A stretch of 33,389 nt of DNA from Candidatus Mediterraneibacter excrementavium (GCA_019120275.1 DWVL01000034.1:1-33389), one strand, 5' to 3'. Numbered from the stretch's first letter, positions 24,249 to 33,355 are shown. A program made the numbers and translations. Notes: generated by a model not told the origin, from the letters alone.

Positions 24249-25931
24249 TTACGCCATTACGGGTTTCAGCGCTTCCGAAAGCTTCTCTTTCTCTGCTTCC
24301 GCCTCTGCCAGATCCTTTCCGAGCGTGGTGTAATAGATCTTGATCTTCGGCTCCGTACCGGACGGACGGACGATCACTGTCTCGTTGTTCTCCAGCTTGT
24401 AAATCAGAACATTCGCGGCCGGAAGTCCGGTCTCCTCCGGTTTTGTATAGTCTGTTACAGATACGACTTTATAGTCCGCGATCTCTGTCAGCGGATTATC
24501 CCGCAGTCCCTGCATGATCCCTGCCATCTTGTCCATTCCGCTCAGGCCCGGGAACTCGAAGCTGTCCACCTTGTTCAGGTAGCGGCCGTACTGTGCATAG
24601 ATCTCTTCCATTCTTGCCTTCAGGGAGCTGCCGATGCTTCTGTAGTAAGCCGCCATCTCACAGATCAGCATGGAGCCGATGACCGCGTCTTTATCGCGCA
24701 CATACGGTCCTGCAAGATATCCGTAGCTCTCCTCGAATCCGAAGATAAAGCGGTCAACCTCGCCCGCCTCTTCCAGCTGTGCGATCTGGTCGCCGATCCA
24801 TTTAAATCCGGTCAGCACATTGCGGAGCTCCACGCCGTAGTGCTCTGCCACCGCGTCCGCAAGCGGAGTGGATACGATCGATTTCACCGCAACCGGATCC
24901 GCCGGCATGGTTCCCTTTTCGATTCGTCCCGCACAGATATAGTCCAGCAGGAGTACGCCCACTTCATTGCCGCTCACCAGCTCATAAGAACCGTCCGGGC
25001 ATTTCATGGCGATCCCCACGCGGTCTGCATCCGGGTCCGTCGCCAGCATCAGGTCAGCGCCTGTCTCTTTGGCAAGGTTCAGTCCCTGCTCCAGCGCAGC
25101 GAAGATCTCCGGATTCGGATAGCTGCATGTAGTAAAGTAACCGTTCGGATACTCCTGATCCGGAACGATCGTGATATCCGTAATACCAATATCTTTCAGC
25201 ACCTGGGTCACCGGCATCAGACCGGATCCGTTCAGCGGGCTGTACACCAGCTTCAGTCCGGCGGTCCTGCACAGTCCCGGACGGACCTGACGGGATTCGA
25301 TCGCGTCATAAAGCGCCCTCTTGCAGTCCTCGCCGACAAACCGGATGAGTCCTTCCTCTACGCCCTGGGCAAACGGCATATATTTCGCACCTTCCAGGAT
25401 ATCCGTTTTCTGGATCTCCTCGTATACGATCGCTGCAGCATCATCTGTCATCTGGCAGCCGTCCGGTCCGTATGCCTTATATCCGTTATATTTTGCAGGA
25501 TTGTGGGATGCAGTCACCATAACGCCCGCATTACAGTTGTAGTAGCGTGTCGCGAAAGAAAGCGCCGGCACAGGCATAAGAGAGTCATAAATCCTTACCT
25601 TGATGCCGTTGGCCGCCAGAACGCCCGCCGCTGTCTTGGCAAACACATCGCTCTTGATGCGGCTGTCATAGCTGATCGCAACAGTCTGCGTACCGCCCTG
25701 CGTCCTCACCCAGTTGGCAAGTCCCTGTGTCGCCTGGCGGACTACATAAATGTTCATACGGTTCGTTCCTGCCCCGAGGACGCCGCGCAGTCCGGCTGTT
25801 CCGAACTTCAGCGCCACCGCGAAACGCTCCTTGATCTCATCATCGTTACCTTCGATTTTCATTAATTCCGGCTTCAGATCCGGATCTTCCAGATCAGCCG
25901 CCATCCAGCGCTTATACTCTTCCTGATACAT
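24249..25931 (-). CDS. pgcA: Phosphoglucomutase/phosphomannomutase (PgcA-like)
   Basis: A 560-aa enzyme of the alpha-D-phosphohexomutase family, interconverting glucose 1- and 6-phosphate. The catalytic serine is in VMVTASHNPAKYNGYK; the metal-binding loop is ATDPDADRVG; the sugar loop is FGFEESYGYL; the phosphate-binding loop is VRPSGTEPKIKIY. All are intact. Size and motifs place it in the long Firmicutes group (Bacillus PgcA). It supplies glucose 1-phosphate for envelope sugars and glycogen. The ATG at 25931 follows CAGGAG; the upstream in-frame extension is leader. Confidence 0.96.
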   Translation of the reverse strand: MYQEEYKRWMAADLEDPDLKPELMKIEGNDDEIKERFAVALKFGTAGLRGVLGAGTNRMNIYVVRQATQGLANWVRTQGGTQTVAISYDSRIKSDVFAKTAAGVLAANGIKVRIYDSLMPVPALSFATRYYNCNAGVMVTASHNPAKYNGYKAYGPDGCQMTDDAAAIVYEEIQKTDILEGAKYMPFAQGVEEGLIRFVGEDCKRALYDAIESRQVRPGLCRTAGLKLVYSPLNGSGLMPVTQVLKDIGITDITIVPDQEYPNGYFTTCSYPNPEIFAALEQGLNLAKETGADLMLATDPDADRVGIAMKCPDGSYELVSGNEVGVLLLDYICAGRIEKGTMPADPVAVKSIVSTPLADAVAEHYGVELRNVLTGFKWIGDQIAQLEEAGEVDRFIFGFEESYGYLAGPYVRDKDAVIGSMLICEMAAYYRSIGSSLKARMEEIYAQYGRYLNKVDSFEFPGLSGMDKMAGIMQGLRDNPLTEIADYKVVSVTDYTKPEETGLPAANVLIYKLENNETVIVRPSGTEPKIKIYYTTLGKDLAEAEAEKEKLSEALKPVMA

Positions 25932-26003
25932 TTTGACCACTCCTGTTGTTTTTCTAAAATTTCTCTGGTGATTTTTCTCAAAAATCACGCTAAATCCAGT
26001 ATT

Positions 26004-26032
26004 AATATATCATGTTTTCACGAAAACAGCAA
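26004..26032 (-). promoter_or_regulatory. Promoter of the phosphoglucomutase gene
   Basis: On the minus strand, TTGCTG (26027-26032), a 17-bp spacer, and TATATT (26004-26009). It lies in the gap after the CotS-like gene. Confidence 0.5.
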
Positions 26033-26042
26033 CCGTCCGCCA

Positions 26043-27056
26043 TCAGATATCAATGGAAAAAATCTGTTGGAGAAAAGCCTTCTTTTCCCCGCACTGGCGG
26101 AGGACAAGGCCCAGTTTCTCCCGATTCTTTTCCGGGATCCACGCCTTGTTGGAATGGTAATAGCCGCTGGCCGTCTTCCAGTATTTTTCCGGATACGCCA
26201 GCATCAGTCCGATATACTCCCTCTCTTCTGGGCGCAGCATGCGTATGCTCTCATATGCCCCAAGAAGTTTTTGTCCTGTTTTCTGTTTCCATGAATATTT
26301 TTCCATGACTTTTCTAAGAAAGTAATACAGATCATAGACCTGGATCCCCCTCTTCATATGTTCAAAATCCGTAACCGCAGTGTCATTTCCGCAGATCAGG
26401 AGGTTGTGATAATTATAGGCCCCGTGGAGCAGACGCCCCTCCCCGGCTTCCGCCGCGTACAGAGCCGGACATCCGGATAATTCCATCCGTTCCGCCACGC
26501 GCTCCGCAATTCCGTACATCTGCTCAAAGCTGTCGAGAAACAGATATTCAAATTCATTTTTGACGGCACGCCCTCGCATAAAGCGACGGACTTTTTTCAA
26601 TTCACGGTTATGCCGCCGGATCTCTTCCATCGGAGGCGTCGCCTGCCTGACCGCATCCGGAAATACACAGCACAATTCCCGGATCTGCCCGTCTCCAAGT
26701 TTTTCATGAAGCACTGCAAGCTGCCCTGCCGCGCGCACGGCTTCCTCCTCCTGCCGGACATCGCATTCTCTTCCGCAATACCATTTTCTGAGCATATATC
26801 TGCGCCCGTCTCCCGCATCGGCGAGGATCTCCCCTTCTTTTGTGCAGACCGGCGTGTCAACTTTTATATTTCCGGACGTTTCCAGACGACTGAGAACCTG
26901 ATACAAAAAGAGGGCGTGCCGTTCCGACATTTTCGTCTCTCCAAACAGCATCGTCCCCTCATTCGTATCGCAAAAAAACGCACCCCTTATCTTTCGGGTG
27001 CTCCTCACTTCCAGATCATACTTTTCCAATACTTCCAGTTCGTATTCTTCTCTCAT
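26043..27056 (-). CDS. CotS-like spore coat kinase-fold protein
   Basis: A 337-aa protein of the CotS/aminoglycoside-phosphotransferase-like fold. The N-lobe spans about 1-100. The catalytic loop region reads LLHGAYNYHNLLICG (around residue 210): the aspartate usual in HGD is alanine, while the asparagine is kept. The later aspartate in VTDFEHMKRG is present. CotS proteins are spore coat components in Bacillus, and many copies occur in Clostridia. The missing aspartate suggests a binding rather than catalytic role (inference). A strong stem-loop covers the ribosome site just upstream of the ATG. It lies 66 bp past cca. Confidence 0.8.
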   Translation of the reverse strand: MREEYELEVLEKYDLEVRSTRKIRGAFFCDTNEGTMLFGETKMSERHALFLYQVLSRLETSGNIKVDTPVCTKEGEILADAGDGRRYMLRKWYCGRECDVRQEEEAVRAAGQLAVLHEKLGDGQIRELCCVFPDAVRQATPPMEEIRRHNRELKKVRRFMRGRAVKNEFEYLFLDSFEQMYGIAERVAERMELSGCPALYAAEAGEGRLLHGAYNYHNLLICGNDTAVTDFEHMKRGIQVYDLYYFLRKVMEKYSWKQKTGQKLLGAYESIRMLRPEEREYIGLMLAYPEKYWKTASGYYHSNKAWIPEKNREKLGLVLRQCGEKKAFLQQIFSIDI

Positions 27057-27112
27057 GGCTGCCCCCTGTCAACGCCTGTTCTGACTCTCTCTAATCTATG
27101 ACAGGGGCAGCC
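27057..27112 (-). promoter_or_regulatory. Stem-loop covering the ribosome site of the CotS-like gene
   Basis: Arms 27057-27071 and 27099-27112 (outer sequence GGCTGCCCC / GGGGCAGCC) form a 14-bp stem with one bulged base and a 27-nt loop. The 3' arm on the minus strand contains the only Shine-Dalgarno-like sequence (AGGGGG) and ends at the start codon. No T run follows, so it does not look like a terminator; it should block ribosome entry unless opened. Confidence 0.65.
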
Positions 27113-27121
27113 CGAGTATGA

Positions 27122-28456
27122 TCATAAATCCAGTTTTTCTTTCACATAATCGCAGAGAATATCTTTCCGGTTGCGCTCCGGATCATCGATCACGTATTCC
27201 AGCAGTTCACTGAGCATATTTCCCATCTCCCGTCCGGGACTCATCCCCAGATCCATCAGATCCCGTCCGCTCACAGCCAGCTGGCGGAGCGTCACGCACT
27301 GGTCCTCAAGGAGGATCTTCTGATACAGAACCCGTACAGCTACGATATTCTCGATCTTCTCACGCTTCCGGTACGGACTCTGCGCCTTTACATCCGCCAG
27401 CCGCACAGCCAGATAATACGGGAATAGTTCTACGCCAATACGGTTCATGGCGCGCCGGACATTTTTCGGCGTCGCCTCCATGCGATAGTCGTGGTAGCAG
27501 ACAAGCCGGGTCACCTTCCGGATCGTATCATTGTCAAACTTCAGCCTGCGCATCACCCTTCTGGCTATTTCTTCGCTGATCAGCGCATGCCCTTTGAAAT
27601 GATCCCTTCCGGCTTCATCCGTGGTCTTTGACTCCGGTTTGCCCATATCATGGAACAGCATGGTCAGCCGCAGGACTTTATCTCTCTTCACATTTTTCAT
27701 CGCACGCAGCGTATGCTGTGCCACGTCATATTTGTGGTGCGGCGTATTCTGCTCTACTCCGGTCATGGCGTCCCACTCCGGCAGGATCACCTTCGTGATG
27801 CCCAGTTCACAGGCGTCCTGTATCCGTTCCGGATGCGCCGACACCAACAGCTTCACCAGCTCAGCCTGTATCCGTTCTGCACTGATACGCCCGAGACTGG
27901 GAGCCATCTCTTTCACCGCTTCAGCTGTCTTCTTCTCAATCGGGAAATTCAGCTGTGCGGAAAAACGCACCGCCCTCAGGATCCTCAGTGCATCTTCGGA
28001 AAACCGCTCCACCGGATCCCCCACACATCGGATCAGATGATGATTCAGATCCTGCATACCCCCGAAAACGTCCACCAGACGCACATCATCATTATATGCC
28101 ATGGCATTAATGGTAAAATCTCTTCTCTGCAGATCTTCTTTCAGATCATCTGTGAACCGTACTTCTTTCGGATGTCTGCCGTCCTCATACGTTCCATCGA
28201 TCCGGTACGTTGTCACTTCGTAGCTGTCTTTTCCCAGGATCACAGTGACCGTTCCGTGCTCGATCCCGGTATCCACCGTTCTCCGGAACAGTTTTTTGAT
28301 CTCTTCCGGTTTCGCGGAAGTCGTAATATCCCAGTCCTCCGGGCGTCTTGCCAGGATCGAATCCCGCACGCAGCCGCCCACCGCATACGCTTCATATCCG
28401 TGGAGCTGAAGGTTGTTAATGATCATCAGCATTTTCTCAGGCAAATTTATCTTCAT
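27122..28456 (-). CDS. cca: CCA-adding tRNA nucleotidyltransferase
   Basis: A 444-aa enzyme adding or repairing the CCA end of tRNAs. The head domain has GGCVRDSILARRPEDWDITTSA with the DxD metal site (D-W-D); RRDFTINAMAYN and the EDALRILRAVRFSAQL helix follow. An HD domain is in the C-terminal half (TMLFHDMGKP, HALISEEIARRVMRRL), a form common in Clostridia. Its start overlaps the end of the YhaN-like gene by 20 bp, so they are co-translated. Confidence 0.96.
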   Translation of the reverse strand: MKINLPEKMLMIINNLQLHGYEAYAVGGCVRDSILARRPEDWDITTSAKPEEIKKLFRRTVDTGIEHGTVTVILGKDSYEVTTYRIDGTYEDGRHPKEVRFTDDLKEDLQRRDFTINAMAYNDDVRLVDVFGGMQDLNHHLIRCVGDPVERFSEDALRILRAVRFSAQLNFPIEKKTAEAVKEMAPSLGRISAERIQAELVKLLVSAHPERIQDACELGITKVILPEWDAMTGVEQNTPHHKYDVAQHTLRAMKNVKRDKVLRLTMLFHDMGKPESKTTDEAGRDHFKGHALISEEIARRVMRRLKFDNDTIRKVTRLVCYHDYRMEATPKNVRRAMNRIGVELFPYYLAVRLADVKAQSPYRKREKIENIVAVRVLYQKILLEDQCVTLRQLAVSGRDLMDLGMSPGREMGNMLSELLEYVIDDPERNRKDILCDYVKEKLDL

Positions 28457-29978
28457 CTGAAACTCTTCTTTCTCGTACTAAATTTTTCAGGATCCGCTCT
28501 TCGCGGTTATGGCAGGTGAGCAGGATCACCTGCTCTTTTTCTCTGCTCAACCATTGTAATACAGACTCCAGCCTTTTGTCATCATAAAATGCAAATACAT
28601 CATCGAGGATAACCGGGAACGGCTCCTCCAGCAGGACGTCCGCCGCCGCCATCCTGAGCGAGAAATAAAGCTGCTCGACGGTTCCCCGGCTTAAGACCGA
28701 TGCAGGAATGCGCCTGGCACCGTCCCACACGGTGATCCGGAAATTCCCCTTTGTGCGGCCCGCCTCAACAGACCGGTATCTTCCTCCCGTAAGACTGGCA
28801 AAGATCCCCGACATCCTGCCGCTTAAGCGCCGTTCCATTCCTTCTCCCGCCGCCTGCGCCGCTTTCTGCAGCCGTTCCGCCGCCATCTCCAGTGCCCGGC
28901 ATTTTTCTTCCAGACGCATCCGGCATTCACTTTTACCGGTCTCATCATACTGTTCCTGCAGATTCTCATACCGCAGTTTCTTCTCACAGAGTTCTCCCCG
29001 GATATATGTCATTTCTCCGGCCAGACGGCTCCGAATATCCGCGGGCGTGCCATCCGGACGCCTCCGGCCTCCCCCGCAGGGCCGCCGTCTCTTTCTGTTC
29101 CGTATGCCCAGGCAGAACAGCACCGCGCCCGCAGCAAAGATGACTGTTCCGGCGGCCAGTGCCGCAGCAGCTGCGTTCTGTACCATGAATAAGTATGCTG
29201 CCGTACCAATCCCGGCAGCTATGGCAGCCAGTCCCAACAGCATCAGCACAGTTCCCGTCCGCTTTACGCACCGGAGATCCGCCGCTTCATCCGGATTTTC
29301 CGACAGGCTGCTCTTCTCCGCATACTCCGCTTTCAGCCGCCGCATATCTTCATTCAGATATCCCATCTCCTGCTGCAGCCGCCTCCGTTTCGCTTCCTCC
29401 GCATCCGCTTCCGCACGCAGTTCCCGGTCTGCAGCGCGCCGCTTCTCATTCAGGATGTTCAGCGCGCCGCTTACATTATATTCACCGCCGCCCGTCTCAT
29501 AATAATTTGCCGCATAGTCAGCCAGCGCATCCGACAGCAGCCGCCCGGGTTCCGCCTTCAGCTGCCCGACAGACACAGTACTGTCAAATATCCCGGAAGT
29601 CAGGCCGCCCAGCAGCACCTCCAGATCTCCGTCCTCCACAGACAATTCCTCTCCATCATCCTCGCAGACCAACGATGCACGCTTCACACCGCGCGCAAAA
29701 TCACGCTCCAGCCTGAACCGTCGCCCTCCGCAGACAAACCGCATCATACCGCCGTAGATCCCCGGATTTTCCCATGGCTCATACCGGATGAAATCATCAC
29801 CGGCCGCCGCGCGGCCTCTCCCCCGCTCCAGGCCGAACAGCATGGCTCTGATAAACGCGTGCAGCGTTGTCTTCCCGAATTCATTATCCCCGCTGATGAT
29901 CTGAACGCCATTTTCAAGATAAAAATGCCTGTCCGAAAGTTTTCCGAAATTTCTGACATAGAGTTCTGTAATGATCAT
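28437..29978 (-). CDS. YhaN/SbcC-like ATPase with two membrane helices
   Basis: A 513-aa ABC/SMC-type ATPase. Walker A is SGDNEFGKTTLHAF (about 29-42). A coiled coil (about 175-215) is followed by two hydrophobic helices (about 226-285), a basic turn and a second coiled coil. The signature ASVLSRGTVEQLYFSLRMA and Walker B FPVILDDVFAFYDD close the site. Bacillus YhaN is nearly twice as long; this is a compact relative. It pairs with the YhaO-like nuclease upstream (20-bp gap), as SbcC pairs with SbcD, so the two likely act on DNA ends. The membrane helices would hold the complex at the membrane. Its exact role is unknown. Confidence 0.88.
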   Translation of the reverse strand: MIITELYVRNFGKLSDRHFYLENGVQIISGDNEFGKTTLHAFIRAMLFGLERGRGRAAAGDDFIRYEPWENPGIYGGMMRFVCGGRRFRLERDFARGVKRASLVCEDDGEELSVEDGDLEVLLGGLTSGIFDSTVSVGQLKAEPGRLLSDALADYAANYYETGGGEYNVSGALNILNEKRRAADRELRAEADAEEAKRRRLQQEMGYLNEDMRRLKAEYAEKSSLSENPDEAADLRCVKRTGTVLMLLGLAAIAAGIGTAAYLFMVQNAAAAALAAGTVIFAAGAVLFCLGIRNRKRRRPCGGGRRRPDGTPADIRSRLAGEMTYIRGELCEKKLRYENLQEQYDETGKSECRMRLEEKCRALEMAAERLQKAAQAAGEGMERRLSGRMSGIFASLTGGRYRSVEAGRTKGNFRITVWDGARRIPASVLSRGTVEQLYFSLRMAAADVLLEEPFPVILDDVFAFYDDKRLESVLQWLSREKEQVILLTCHNREERILKNLVRERRVSDEDKFA

Positions 29979-29998
29979 CCTATCTCCCCGTTTCTTTC

Positions 29999-31054
29999 TT
30001 ACTTCCGCATACTGCCGATCAGAGCTTCCACACCTTCACACAGCGCCTGGTACTCCACGCTGTCCTCCCGGCATTCCCGGAACTGACCGATATATTTCCC
30101 CAGGATAGAATCCTTATGTTCTGCGTAAAGCTTTTCAAAATCATAAGCCGGACTGGTTCTGTCCGTGATCTCCAGTATATTCCCTTCTTCCGCCATCCGG
30201 GACGTATCCAGCAGGACATCCGGATCACGCTTTCCTCTGAGCTCTATCCTGTAAATATTTTCCGTTCCATTTTCACATATCCACTGCCCGATCTTTTTCG
30301 CAATGCTCCCTGTCGTATCATCCCGGCAAACCTCTGCAGAGAGATGGATATATGTTCTGGAAGCACAGGGAACCCACCGGGTATGCACTTCATGCCCGTT
30401 GACCTCCCCCTTTACATAACCATGTTCTCCGGTGTCATTTATATCTGTCGGCTCCAGCGCTCCGGCATAAATGATCCGGTCCTTCTTCAATACGGCAGGT
30501 TTGTGGATATGGCCCAGCGCGATATAATCGAACCCCGACTGTTCCAGCTTCCGCCGGTCAAATGGGATATGCCGGTCATCTCCGCCGTGAGCCAGCAGGA
30601 TCTCACAGCCGCGCACTCCGGCCGCTTTCACCTCATCGTAAAACGGATCCCGGATCTCTCTGCTGTGATAACTCAGCCCATACACAGCCGTATCAAGCTC
30701 CGGAAAATCCGCATACTGCATTGTTTCCCCGAATAGCGGATATACATTCTCACTCCACTGAAATGTCCGGTAGTTGGAATTTGTCCCGATATAATCATGA
30801 TTTCCGGCGATCAGGACGACCTTCGTATGCGTCAGCTCCGAAAAAAGATAATCCGCCTCTTTCAATTCCCGGATCAACGGCTGCCGGTGAAAAAGATCCC
30901 CCGCGATCAGCAGCAGATCCGTCTGCTCCTTCTCACAGGTCCGGATCACATGTTCAAATGTTTCCCACAGCTCCCGCGGCCGTTCCTCGCTGTACAGCGG
31001 TCCTGCATCAGGCCGCGCACCGAGATGAACATCCGCCACATGGATAAACCGCAT
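29999..31054 (-). CDS. YhaO/SbcD-like metallophosphoesterase
   Basis: A 351-aa calcineurin-like phosphoesterase. The metal-binding motifs are FIHVADVHLGARP (D-x-H), LLLIAGDLFHRQ (GD), LIAGNHDYIG (GNHD), LLAHGGDDRHIP and ALGHIHKP (GHxH). This is the nuclease partner in SbcCD- or YhaON-like pairs. The C-terminal capping domain is less conserved. The ATG at 31054 has GGGGAGG upstream; an in-frame extension is unused. It is the first gene of a nuclease-ATPase-cca run and follows the asnS terminator. Confidence 0.92.
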   Translation of the reverse strand: MRFIHVADVHLGARPDAGPLYSEERPRELWETFEHVIRTCEKEQTDLLLIAGDLFHRQPLIRELKEADYLFSELTHTKVVLIAGNHDYIGTNSNYRTFQWSENVYPLFGETMQYADFPELDTAVYGLSYHSREIRDPFYDEVKAAGVRGCEILLAHGGDDRHIPFDRRKLEQSGFDYIALGHIHKPAVLKKDRIIYAGALEPTDINDTGEHGYVKGEVNGHEVHTRWVPCASRTYIHLSAEVCRDDTTGSIAKKIGQWICENGTENIYRIELRGKRDPDVLLDTSRMAEEGNILEITDRTSPAYDFEKLYAEHKDSILGKYIGQFRECREDSVEYQALCEGVEALIGSMRK

Positions 31055-31116
31055 TGCCCTTACCTCCCCATTCTCCGGGATCCGCCCCGGATTCTCCTGC
31101 CGATGCAACTAAAAAG

Positions 31117-31142
31117 GCGCATGACGGCTGTCTGTCATGCGC
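31117..31142 (-). terminator. Terminator of asnS
   Basis: A perfect 9-bp stem (arm GCGCATGAC) with an 8-nt loop, followed on the minus strand by CTTTTT. It lies 17 bp past the asnS stop. Confidence 0.85.
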
Positions 31143-31158
31143 GCTTTGCTGCCTGTCT

Positions 31159-32550
31159 CTACAGTTCGCAGTTATTTACAGTTCTCGGGAACGGGATCAC
31201 GTCACGGATATTGGACATTCCCGTCAGATACATCACGCAGCGCTCGAACCCGAGTCCGAATCCCGCGTGGCGTGTAGAACCGTATTTTCTCAGATCCAGA
31301 TAGAAGCCGTAGTCTTCTTCCTTCAGTCCCAGCTCTCTCATCCGGTTCAGGAGCTTGTCATAGTCATCCTCTCTCTGGCTGCCGCCGATGATCTCGCCGA
31401 TCCCCGGCACCAGGCAGTCCACAGCCGCAACGGTCTTGCCGTCATCGTTCTGCTTCATATAAAATGCCTTGATCTCCTTCGGATAATCCGTCACGAATAC
31501 CGGGCGCTTAAAGATCTGCTCGGTCAGGTAGCGCTCATGCTCCGTCTGCAGGTCGCATCCCCAGGATACTTTATATTCAAATTTATCATTATTCTTCTCC
31601 AGAAGTTCGATCGCTTCCGTATACGTAATCCGCGCGAAATCAGATGTCGCAACATTCTGAAGCCGCTCAAGCAGTCCCTTGTCCACAAAGGAATTGAAGA
31701 AAGCCATCTCCTCCGGCGCATTTTCCACAACATAGTTGATGATATATTTCAGCATATCCTCCGCCAGATCCATATCATCCTCAAGATCGGCAAAGGCGAT
31801 CTCCGGCTCGATCATCCAGAACTCCGCCGCATGGCGTGTGGTGTTGGAGTTCTCCGCGCGGAACGTGGGCCCGAATGTGTAAATGCTGCGGAACGCCTGC
31901 GCATACGTCTCGCCGTTGAGCTGTCCGCTCACCGTAAGGCTTGTCTCCTTGCCAAAGAAATCCTTCGTGTAATCAACCGTGCCGTCTTCATTCTTCGGCA
32001 CATTTTCCATATCCAGCGTGGTCACGCGGAACATCTCGCCCGCGCCCTCGCAGTCGCTTCCCGTGATCAGCGGCGTGTGCACATACACGAATCCCCTCTC
32101 CTGGAAGAACCGGTGGATCGCATAGGCTGCCAGCGAACGCACGCGGAATACCGCCTGGAACGTATTTGTTCTCGGACGCAGATGGGAAATCGTCCTCAGA
32201 TACTCAAAACTGTGGCGTTTCTTCTGAAGCGGATAATCCGGCGCAGACGCCCCCTCGATCTCCACCGTGTCCGCCTGGATCTCAAACGGCTGCTTCGCCT
32301 GCGGCGTCGCCACCAGCGTACCGGTCACGATGACCGCCGCACCCACATTGAGCTTCGACACTTCGGCAAAATTCTCCATCTCATCATGATATACCACCTG
32401 CAGCGGCTGAAAATAAGATCCGTCGTTTACCACGATGAACCCGAACGTCTTCGAATCACGGATGCTGCGTACCCAGCCGCCGACCGTGATCTTCTGATCG
32501 ATATATGCTTCTCTGTTTTTGAATAATTCTCTGATCGTTGTCAGTTCCAT
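31159..32550 (-). CDS. asnS: Asparaginyl-tRNA synthetase
   Basis: A 463-aa class IIb synthetase that charges tRNA-Asn. The N-terminal OB-fold anticodon-binding domain includes [25 protein letters not shown]. Class II motif 2 is in [25 protein letters not shown] and motif 3 in [13 protein letters not shown]. The [15 protein letters not shown] wording separates it from AspRS. It has its own promoter and terminator and no T-box leader: only about 60 nt of leader would precede the start. Confidence 0.97.
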   Translation of the reverse strand: MELTTIRELFKNREAYIDQKITVGGWVRSIRDSKTFGFIVVNDGSYFQPLQVVYHDEMENFAEVSKLNVGAAVIVTGTLVATPQAKQPFEIQADTVEIEGASAPDYPLQKKRHSFEYLRTISHLRPRTNTFQAVFRVRSLAAYAIHRFFQERGFVYVHTPLITGSDCEGAGEMFRVTTLDMENVPKNEDGTVDYTKDFFGKETSLTVSGQLNGETYAQAFRSIYTFGPTFRAENSNTTRHAAEFWMIEPEIAFADLEDDMDLAEDMLKYIINYVVENAPEEMAFFNSFVDKGLLERLQNVATSDFARITYTEAIELLEKNNDKFEYKVSWGCDLQTEHERYLTEQIFKRPVFVTDYPKEIKAFYMKQNDDGKTVAAVDCLVPGIGEIIGGSQREDDYDKLLNRMRELGLKEEDYGFYLDLRKYGSTRHAGFGLGFERCVMYLTGMSNIRDVIPFPRTVNNCEL

Positions 32551-32610
32551 CTCTCAAACTCCTTATCACTCAGGCTCCGCTCCGGGAAACCCGCTATATT
32601 CACTCTCAAT

Positions 32611-32639
32611 AGTATAACACCAGAAAACGCCTCCGTAAA
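32611..32639 (-). promoter_or_regulatory. Promoter of asnS
   Basis: On the minus strand, TTTACG (32634-32639), a 17-bp spacer, and TATACT (32611-32616, 5/6). Confidence 0.6.
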
Positions 32640-32678
32640 CAAAAGATTTCAGCGCGGCTGCCCGCGCTGAAATCCCCT

Positions 32679-33158
32679 CTACCATCTGTCCTCTTCCCAC
32701 TTCAGGATATTGCCCGAACTGGCATCAATCTCAAACTCATATTCCATCCCGTTGTAGAAGATCTCACCTTCATACACATACCAGCCGTCATCGTGGTCCA
32801 GCTCGATGGAAATATTCGACGCCGTCGCGCCTTCCACCCGCGCAAGCGCGATATCCCGCGCTTCCTCCAGACTGATCTGCCCGTTCCCGGACTGCGCGTT
32901 CTGCGTGTCGTTCCCCTGGGGATCATCCGCCGGCCGTTCCGCGCCCCCTGCCTGAGCATCGTCCGTAGGCGCCTGCGTCTGTGCATCCGCGTCCTGGCCT
33001 TCCTGTCCTGCACGCAGGTCGTCGATCTCCTGACGCAGTTCATTGATCTCATTCTGGAGCTCCGCCTCCCGCTCGGCCGCCCGCCGGCTGCCGCACCCGG
33101 TGAAGAGCATCATCGAAAACACGATACCCGCAAGTACTGTTATATATCTTTTCCGCAT
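32679..33158 (-). CDS. PepSY domain lipoprotein
   Basis: A 159-aa secreted lipoprotein. The signal peptide (about 1-21) ends in the lipobox LFTGC with the lipidated cysteine at about 22. A short coiled coil (RAAEREAELQNEINELRQEI) and a disordered D/Q/A-rich linker lead to a C-terminal PepSY domain: ISLEEARDIALARVEGA, then GWYVYEGEIFYNGMEYEFEIDASSGNILKWEEDRW. PepSY domains are thought to inhibit or tune proteases or sense envelope conditions; the partner is not identifiable here. It starts at 33158 with AAAGGAGG about 11 nt upstream. Confidence 0.9.
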   Translation of the reverse strand: MRKRYITVLAGIVFSMMLFTGCGSRRAAEREAELQNEINELRQEIDDLRAGQEGQDADAQTQAPTDDAQAGGAERPADDPQGNDTQNAQSGNGQISLEEARDIALARVEGATASNISIELDHDDGWYVYEGEIFYNGMEYEFEIDASSGNILKWEEDRW

Positions 33159-33190
33159 CGTAAAAGCGCCTCCTTTCTTCCCGTAACTGT

Positions 33191-33196
33191 ATTATA
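33191..33196 (-). promoter_or_regulatory. -10 box of the PepSY lipoprotein gene
   Basis: A perfect TATAAT on the minus strand, 32 bp before the start codon, just 5' of the AAAGGAGG ribosome site. No clear -35 is visible. Confidence 0.45.
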
Positions 33197-33226
33197 CAGG
33201 AAAAAGATTAAAGGAACATTAAAAAA

Positions 33227-33252
33227 ATCCCGGAAACTTTCATCTCCGGAAT
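33227..33252 (-). terminator. Terminator downstream of tRNA-Cys
   Basis: An 8-bp stem (ATTCCGGA paired to TCCCGGAT, one G-T-like or mismatched pair) with a 10-nt loop, followed on the minus strand by a run of seven T. It lies 8 bp past the 3' end of the tRNA fragment and would have ended the intact tRNA transcript. Confidence 0.7.
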
Positions 33253-33260
33253 CTTTAAAG

Positions 33261-33305
33261 AGGCGCAGACCGGATTTGAACCGGTGAATCAGGGTGTTGC
33301 AGACC
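33261..33305 (-). tRNA. 3' fragment of tRNA-Cys(GCA), probable attachment site
   Basis: Read on the minus strand, this has an anticodon loop CTGCAAC (33296-33302, anticodon GCA at 33298-33300), the 3' anticodon stem ACCCT, a short variable loop, a perfect T arm (ACCGG, loop TTCAAAT, CCGGT; 33269-33285), the 3' acceptor strand CTGCGCC and discriminator T at 33261. The 5' anticodon stem reads CTGGT where AGGGT is needed, and no D arm or GGCGCAG acceptor strand lies upstream. So only the 3' half is present. This is what an integrase leaves at the element edge away from the intact tRNA. Confidence 0.8.
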
Positions 33306-33355
33306 AGCAAAAAAATCCTCGGAACCCGCTAAAACTCTGGGGAATTTTAAATGTG

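Noticed and set aside
24219-25865. 548-aa plus-strand ORF across the phosphoglucomutase gene
   Set aside because: It is antisense to a gene with all catalytic motifs, and its translation is rich in H, R, L and C as expected for a shadow frame of GC-rich coding DNA.
31054-32526. 490-aa plus-strand ORF across asnS
   Set aside because: Antisense shadow of a complete synthetase gene; composition typical of an artefact.
32551-32678. T-box leader before asnS
   Set aside because: The gap is only 128 bp with the promoter about 60 nt from the start, too short for a T-box, and no T-box sequence is visible.
32793-33287. Plus-strand ORF ending in RRRPDLNR
   Set aside because: That ending is the usual false translation across the T arm of a tRNA; the rest is antisense to the PepSY lipoprotein.
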